Source: Scatophagus argus
Taxonomy: Eukaryota; Chordata; Actinopteri; Scatophagidae
NCBI RefSeq assembly: GCF_020382885.2
Contig: NC_058496.1
Coordinates: 23,106,501-23,170,500 of the forward strand
DNA length: 64,000 bases
Direction of reading: 5' to 3'
Both the position numbers and the translations under genes were made by a program. The notes under the pieces are model-generated. The model saw nothing but the letters and a program-made list of their open reading frames with translations. It made no database searches and had not been told where the DNA came from. Below, piece by piece: positions 40,477-64,000 of the stretch (its first letter is position 1; every line of letters starts with the position of its first letter).

Positions 40477-43400
40477 TCAAACAGAACTTGGGGTGTTTCT
40501 GTGGTACATTTGCTCCCACATCACCATCCTGCAAATGCAAAAGAAATGCCACATGTTGCAGAAGACCCCGCGGTCGAAAGGGTTCTCCTCATTTTCGCAG
40601 TTCTTCAAGTACGAGATCCTGTGACGAGACATGAACTCCCAGGTGGTGCAGTTGATGGAAACCAGGTAGAGATGGCAGCCCAGCAGCAGCACCACCACGA
40701 CAGAGAAAATGCCAACAACGGCCAGGGCTGCCAGCAGGAATCCGTTCACTCTGAACCACAGCTCCCATGTGACCCTGGGTGAGATGCCTGACCTGAAAAA
40801 TAAACATATCTGTTGAGAAGAAATTCCACCAGTAGTGAAGTTTATTTACAAGGGTCTCTCTGCCCTGAACAATGCCTGACAGGCTCTCCAAGCTGTGTAC
40901 AGTACCCGTCATTCGCTTCACCACCAATCATGTGGTTATGCTCAGGTTTAGGTTATACATGGATACATATAGATTAGATTTATGATTCTTGGTTCTGTGG
41001 ATTTAACACCCATGTGTATGTGAGAGGTATATTCATTATTCGAGGCATATTCATTCATTATCATTTAGATTAGACTTATGAATGTGAAAAAAGTCCTAGC
41101 AAAGGATACAGAATGTATTGACAGTATATTGGCAGAAATCTTGTCTTCTGAATACTTAGTATAGTAATGCAAATGCTCTGATATCACAAAAAAAGCAAGC
41201 ATGGCACTCTTCTGGCAGGTAAAAATAATCTCACTTGTTGGGTTAAATAAGACAACAGCTGAAACTTTCTAAAAATAAACTAAATAATAAACTGAGTTGT
41301 CTTTAGTTATCCCATTCCGAATGTACAGAACAACAAATCAATCAATCACAGAATATACAGGGGAGGAACGTTTTTTCCCCGGGGCATGGTAAACTTTTTT
41401 CTTCTGCCCTTGCTGTTGTTTTTGGTGACTTGGATACTTCACAGAGACACACTTACCAGAACTCTTAGTATTTGTATTCCTCAAACAACGTGCCCAGCTA
41501 CTCTCATTGTTGTTTCGGTTTATTTATCATTCATATTCACTGTGATGCAGTTTCTGGGGTCTAGTTACTGGCTTGTAACCGTACTTCCTCACATCCTCAT
41601 ATTGGTTTATTATTTAAAATACAATTCAAACTGTTCACTGAGAAAGAGATTCAACACCACCACTGAAATGTTTTTAAGACAAAACGTAGGCTGGCCCTTT
41701 CTTACATCTTGGATCCTTTCAACCCTTAAATCCAAAGCTGATGGCGTTTTTGCCTTTTAAACAAATCGGTAAATGTCAGTCTGAAATGAGAGTGACTTGA
41801 ACTTTGACATTGCACTTGAGAAATACACCTGTTTACCAAATGTGAAAAGCAATCAGTCTACTCTCAACATATCAAGTGTTTCCTAATGTTGCAGAGATAA
41901 ACCTGCAGAACAGAGTACACTGTCACCGTGTGATCATTTTTTCACTGACTCATACGTAGAAGGCAAACTGAGGCTGCAAGTATTTAAACTTTTATCTTAA
42001 AGCATACAGACAGGGGAGTGTTCAGCAGACATACAGAGCGATGTGAAGAGCCCACAGCAGAGCAAGCAGCTGCACCAGCAGGTAGATGATGAACCAGCGG
42101 TGGTTCCTCTCTCCAACACAGTTCTCGATCCAGGGACAGTGGTGGTCGAAGCGACGAACGCAGCGTTTACACGTCTGACAGTGCTTCGCTCTCATTGGCT
42201 GCTGCTTGAAAAAAGAGAGAGACAGAGACAGACAAAGACAGAGCAGCAGCTTCAGTGCACCATGAGTGTCACATGTTAATAGTTCTTGCCGAAAAACACT
42301 GCTAAAACAGTTATGTACGGTACTTTGCTTTGTGTGCTGCCAAAATGTGGATGACCTACATTATGTATTATGTCTAAACGCATTCTATGCAGATAAGACC
42401 TTTTAAATATCACATAGAATGAAATGCAATCTGTGTCACATTTATTCATAAAGAAATAAACAGTGATGGAAAACCGATTTGGCCTAGAATGATTACAGAA
42501 CATATACAATAAAACAATACCTTGAGGCCTGAGTAGACAGCTATACTTATTCAAATATTAGTCTCTGTTATGTCAGATCCACATTGAATGGATGGCTGTA
42601 ATCTACAAGATATGATTGAAACTGAGTTAATATTACTTATTTACTTACTATCAACCTAAAATGACATAAACTACTATATAAACTAAATTTAGAGAATGTA
42701 AAGAAAGCAGCAGTGAATATAAGCAGTATGTCAAAATACTGTATTTTTTCTTCAACAAAGTGGGATCCCCTGATTGCACTGATCTGAGTCATCAAACAAC
42801 AGGGTAGCAAGATGTTCCACCACAGAGCACATGTTGCCAGATTGTAATTTTGTCAAAGTTGCTGCAAACCAGTACAAAAATAAATTCAAATAAACACAGT
42901 CCAATATAAATACAATAACATCACGGGAATATCACACATGTTTTAAACACAGTTAAGGGGAAAAGAAACTCTGTGCTTGAGTTGGAAAGGCTGAAAAGAA
43001 AACAGCACGTAAACTGCTGCAAATATGTGACTGCATGGACTTGCTGAGAAAGCAGCTGGTTACCTGCAGTAGGCAGTATCCGCAGCGACGCAGCCGAGGG
43101 GTCGAAGACTGAGGAATCATCGACTCCATTTCCTCATTTGAACCCTGAACACCCTGGAAAACACAGACTGATGTGGGTCACACATGTACACACACATACA
43201 CACAGCCCATCCGAAGTGACCTTAACTTAAAAGACAGTATATCCATGTTACAGCATGCTTTCTTCTGTTTATTAAAAATCACATGTACTTACCATCACTA
43301 CTGACCATTTCCTATAGTACAGTATAAGTTTCTAGATAAATTTCTACCAACAAAGTAGCAATTTCTTGAAATACAGTTCAGTACTCTAAGAAAATCAACT

Positions 43401-44472
43401 TCATCAGGCTGTAAAATATGTGACAATAACAGAATTAGCTGCTAAAGAGTTACCACTGCATGCAAAATTCCCGCAATGCAATAACTGATCAGGATTTCTG
43501 TGTCTGCTTGATTTTTGTGATGTTGATTTTGTTAGTTGATCTCACCTTGACAGTGTCAGTGAGAACAAAGCCAGGGTCCATTAAAGAAACAGCAAAATAT
43601 AATAGCACTGACAGCACGACCAGGAGGAAGAACAGAACCGGGAGCAACAGCTCTCCTTGTTCCTCACACTTTCTCAAATCTGTACACACATGCACAAAAA
43701 CAGTAGTCAACAGTCTTGCCAAATATGTTTTTTTTCATGCTCTTGACACTGATAGATATTATTATTAGTGCTTCCAATGCAATATGAAATTTAACATACA
43801 GCTGGATAATGTGGTCTCGAACATTCAGATTTCAGAAACTTGGATTTAACTGTAATATAAACGTCTTCAGACTGGAGAAATACAATATAAAAGCTGTGTA
43901 TCAACACATCATTACAATAACCAAACATCAGGACGATATGCTTCCTCAAATAACATTATTTTACTTGTGACTAAATTCAGGATGTCTAGCACTCTGTTGC
44001 TGCATCTGTCTCATTCAAGTCTTCTTCCTTTATGGAAATGCAATACTAAATCTCTGGAATATATAATATGATCTTCATCTCCATGTAATAAATAAGCAAA
44101 CCCATAACCTTTTCTGTCTTTCTGATCTTTTATTTATAAAAATAACATGAAGCATAAATAATATCCATTTTATGCCCATATAGAGGTATTTTTCAGGATT
44201 TTCAGGATCCATATAAAGCTAAAGCAGCACCTGATAAATATGAGTAACAACAGTGGGGCACCTGCATGGGCCAGGGAAGTACTAAATGTACTTGTTTAAG
44301 ACCCCAGGGTTTCAAATCCTACAACCTCCCCGGGACTAAACAAGTAGAAAGTTGTCCCGGCTTGAGTGGACTTACCGGTGTTGTGCAGGAACAGTGTGAG
44401 GGTTATGACCCAAGTTAGCAGGGTGTGTGTGGCACGAACCAGAAACCCGGTCCGAAACATGTTCTGCGCCAT
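40477..44472 (-). CDS. zdhhc12: Palmitoyltransferase ZDHHC12
   Basis: A DHHC-type protein S-acyltransferase of the ER/Golgi membrane. Five exons in gene order: 44472-44376, 43679-43546, 43153-43064, 42201-42035, 40792-40477; 804 nt, 267 residues, the same length as the human protein. Start [21 protein letters not shown] resembles other ZDHHC12 N-termini. Four membrane segments: about 8-30, 43-65, 142-163 and the [20 protein letters not shown] stretch in the last exon. The cysteine-rich domain has Cys101/Cys104 (RRCGYC), HCQTCKRC, the catalytic DHHC at 126-129 (Cys129 acylated) and [13 protein letters not shown]. The TTxE motif is TTWE, and NPFDRG follows near the C-terminus. Human ZDHHC12 palmitoylates synaptic and inflammasome proteins; the fish substrate is unknown. 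Its position after pkn3 is conserved. Confidence 0.96.
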
Positions 44473-46535
44473 TCTAATATCTTTCACTAGCACCGCTGCG
44501 AACTAGCTAAAGCTGGTTAGGCGTGTTACCACTTTTCTAAGAACATAGGTGAGGTAATTAACGTTACGTTAAAAGAGAATACATTTTAATTATGCTAACA
44601 CATAGTTGTGAAGCTTATGGAGTACCCATACGTCGCTGCTTCCTTGTTGTCATACGGGAGGCCGCGTAGGACAAAACACGTATATTGAACCCGGTGCGAA
44701 AAAGTCAAACGAGCTTTAACAATAGTAATCCTACATTAACCCAAATTATATAACAACACTGTTTACTATTCAGAATGTAATCCCTTCCCGTTAAAGTGTC
44801 TACTGTTTTCTGTTTTGCCTTAATTCTAGGCCTACATATAATTTCCACATTGTATGAATATAATACAATTTAAAGGTCTCAAAATAACCATACAAAAAGT
44901 ACTGTTATGTGAAATATCTTTACTAAAACGTCTGTCATGTCAGCAACACACAAATGAGTCATACCGTTTAATAAGTCAGCCATCTCATTTTTATAATTTA
45001 TTCGTAAGTACAGAGAACTGTGCTGTCGCTTCTCTGCACTGAACAGAAACTTCCTGAAGTTTCTGGAAATTGCTGATCAGCCAAGACTCTCCAGAAAATT
45101 ACTGTTTCACTTTTTCAAGTAAAGCAATTTTACTTTTTTCTTTGCAGTTCATTTAGTTGAATTTGTGCGCATGCTAATATTACTGTGAGGCAGTTTAAAG
45201 TATATTAGGGCATTTGTAATGCTGTTATATAACTTACATCCACCTTATTACTGTGTGCATGTGAAGGTCAGGGCAACGTTAAAGGATCAGATCACGAAAA
45301 TTAAACAAGCAAACAAAACACACACAAAAACAATATTTTCTCTCTACTTTTACGGGTATCTTTTCTTGTAGGTAGTTTTAGCTTTATTTATACTTTTTAA
45401 GATCTGATTTCTGCCTCTTCTCAAATTCAGCGGAGGCATATATCAAGAAAAATGTTCTCAAGGAATAATTCATTGAACATACCGTCAAAACTATTCTCCG
45501 GAATACTTCTTACTGGAAAAACAGTCCCAATAAACATGTTCCATGGTTTTCCCAGAACAACAGACACTTGCATTCACTTCCATTGTGTTGGGAGCTGGTG
45601 GTTAATATGTCAAAATCCAATCTCTGCTCATCAGTATTACTAATGGAGACTGAAAAGGCAGATTTTTGTAATTTGGGTGGGATGAACATGTGACAATAAG
45701 CCTTGATTACACACTGGTTTTTCATGGACAGGCAGGAAAAAGTTGGGTGTGGTGGAGCGATTAATGTGAAAAATGCATCCCCCCTCCATTAGCCGGCTGA
45801 TGTGCCCTTGAGCAAGGCACTTAACCCCACTGCTCCTGTGTGTGTTTCACTGCATGTAATTTGCCAGGTGTTGCATGTGTGTGTTCAACTGAGGATGGGT
45901 CAAATGCAGAAGACGCATTCAGTGTGTGTATGTAAAAATACATACACTGTCAATAAAGCTGATTCTTCTTCTTCTTCACTTGCTCGTGCAGCTGTGTTCA
46001 TGTCTTATGAATGCCAGCTGATTTAGCAGTGTGGCTCTAGTAATTATTACTTGGACACTGACATGAAATCTATGTACAAGTCAGAACTTAATAACTCATA
46101 TAGGACACAAAGACATCATAAAGCTACTGTAATTCAGAACATGCTATAAAGCCATGATGATTATTACTCAGCCTGCAGCAGGGTGTCACTGAATTAAGAA
46201 AAATCAATAGATGTTTTCATTGAATACCATTTAGTTCCAAATCACTGCACAATATCAAAAATCCCCCATCTAATTCCACTTCTTTGTTTGTCACATGCAT
46301 TGTCACTTGACCTATATGTGGGAAAATACTTCTTAAAAGCAATAATCATATTCCAAACTTTCCACACAGAACAAACAGCCAAGAAGACTGCATATTTTAT
46401 ACATACCCCCTCATAACTAAAAATGACACCAGCTGATTTTCTCTGGGTCAAGACAGTGTGATCGCCGTTTGAACAGAACTGGACAAAAAAAAAAATAAAT
46501 AAAAAATCCGAGACTCATCATTACAAGAACTTGCA
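44473..46535. other. Intergenic region between zdhhc12 and slc25a25
   Basis: 44473-44720 is the CpG-richer zdhhc12 upstream region. The rest is A/T-rich with no recognisable gene. A stretch at about 45790-45975 (CCTTGAGCAAGGCACTTAAC ... AATAAAGCTGATTCTTCTTC) is a fragment of a common fish repeat. Confidence 0.4.
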
Positions 46536-46541
46536 TTTATT
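46536..46541 (-). terminator. Candidate poly(A) signal of slc25a25
   Basis: TTTATT on the plus strand (AATAAA in gene sense), 1.25 kb past the slc25a25 stop codon. The intervening 46550-47787 has no other gene and is probably the 3'UTR. Confidence 0.4.
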
Positions 46542-47787
46542 TGCATCAAAATGGTCCATTAAAATAATACTAAAACTCATTCTTTACGAAAAAGTACCTG
46601 GATTGATATGACACCTGTTCAGAAGCCCTTGCATTGATTAAAGTGCATTATGTCGCTCATTTTTTTCAAGCCCTTGTTTTTCCAGGTATAAATGCTGTGG
46701 TGAAAAAAAAAAAAGAGAAAAATAACAGTATACTCTCTTCTGTGAATTAAACAATAATCTGCCCTTAAACCTGAGGTGAACATTAAGACATTTATACCTT
46801 TAAATAACACATTAACAGACATAATCTGAAGCTGTTTGTGCCAACAAAGCTATTTTTCAGTTACTCAAACACCAGCCACAATGACTCATGAGTACAAACT
46901 CCAACTCTTGACATTCACCAGACAACTTCATTTAGTGTATGACAGCCACATGTTAAGGCTGTTGCCTGGTGTTAGTGTTCCACCCTGAATACAGTCACAC
47001 TGCATTTTAAAACTTATCAATTGCATATTTGGCTCTTCAGACAAGAAACATGCAGCGTTATACCTCCTCTCTTATAGACAATAAAATAATAAATACAGAA
47101 TGGATGGAAATAAATACTCCGCAAGCAGTCATTCACTCATTCAGGACAAGGGTGGAGAGAGATCAAACTCACATGTGCAAAATCCTCTCAGCTAGGAACA
47201 CAATCATTGCTTCCTTCAGGCAGAACTGTTAAAGAGCTTATTAATGCTATATCTGCCAAGTATTCTTTAGGGCAACTGTTTTCAGAGAAACTTTAACACA
47301 GTGCTGGTGGTGCAGTTTTTACTGACTGACTGACCAAAGCCTGCAATGTCTCACAGCAACATGAACAAAAAAGGACATTTGCTCAGGCACCAAAACGCAC
47401 GTGGCAGGAAGAGCAAAATATTTGGTCCTCGATTTATAGTCACTTACATTCCTCATGTTTCTCCTTTCAGCTCTCAACACAATTTCTTTAAAACATAAAT
47501 AGCAGCAGTCACACTCTGAGCTCACAGAGTCCATATCCTCCACTTTGGCCTTTCCAACGTTCAGCGTCCGGTCTCGTCTTTCGTCAGCTGACATTCACAG
47601 AATGAGAAGACTCCACGAACCCACAGAGGGGCCAAAAGGTCCCTGGGATTCCCCAGCTTTAGCCTTGGGTGTGGGAAGAGAGGGAGGGGAGGTGGAGGTG
47701 GTGGTGGCGGGGTGTTTTGGTAGGAAGGTGTGAGGGTCACTTGTCACATTCAATCTCTGAAGGCATGTGACAATGACAGAGTGAATT

Positions 47788-64000
<16,213 letters not shown>

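Noticed and set aside
41386-41760. 124-codon hydrophobic plus-strand frame inside a zdhhc12 intron
   Set aside because: Hydrophobicity follows from T-rich intron sequence; no start context, splice logic or recognisable family.

Overview
The window looks like nuclear DNA of a ray-finned fish, probably an acanthomorph teleost. The genes have many short GT-AG exons in AT-rich introns, (CA)n tracts are frequent, and there are four near-identical tRNA-headed SINE copies of a type common in teleosts. Gene content and order (odf2, set, pkn3, zdhhc12, slc25a25, eeig1/fam102a) match the neighbourhood of human 9q34.11. The species assignment is inference; the homologies were read by eye from translated exons.

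Layout. 102-6878 (-): 5' and central exons of odf2 (centriole/sperm-tail coiled coil); the 3' end lies off the left edge. 7782-9373 (+): a two-exon gene for a 195-residue protein with an N-terminal hydrophobic segment and a CULT (cereblon thalidomide-binding type) domain, tail to tail with set. 10326-13396 (-): set, eight exons, complete. 15307-31986 (+): pkn3, a PKN/PRK kinase whose C2 and kinase domains are complete but whose HR1a exons are not visible. 36189-37687 (+): an intronless coiled-coil reading frame with three ~77-residue repeats and a frame break, flanked by a diverged direct duplication. 40477-44472 (-): zdhhc12, complete. 47788-54916 (-): slc25a25, ten exons, complete. 60390-60532 (+): first coding exon of eeig1, continuing off the right edge.

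The genes are not a functional operon. They are a conserved syntenic block with divergent promoter pairs (odf2/CULT gene, set/pkn3, slc25a25/eeig1) and one convergent pair (CULT gene/set). The odf2 upstream region holds a near-palindromic RFX X-box, fitting a ciliary gene. Mobile DNA is mostly SINEs with perfect target-site duplications, one 144-bp foldback element, a degraded tRNA-Glu copy and fragments of widespread teleost repeats.

No CRISPR array, functional tRNA or rRNA gene, or prokaryote-type system was seen. The least-explained items are the secreted CULT protein with an intact tri-tryptophan pocket, the frame-broken coiled-coil gene between duplicated flanks, the N-terminally short pkn3, and a small membrane-protein-like frame with its own poly(A) signal inside an slc25a25 intron.
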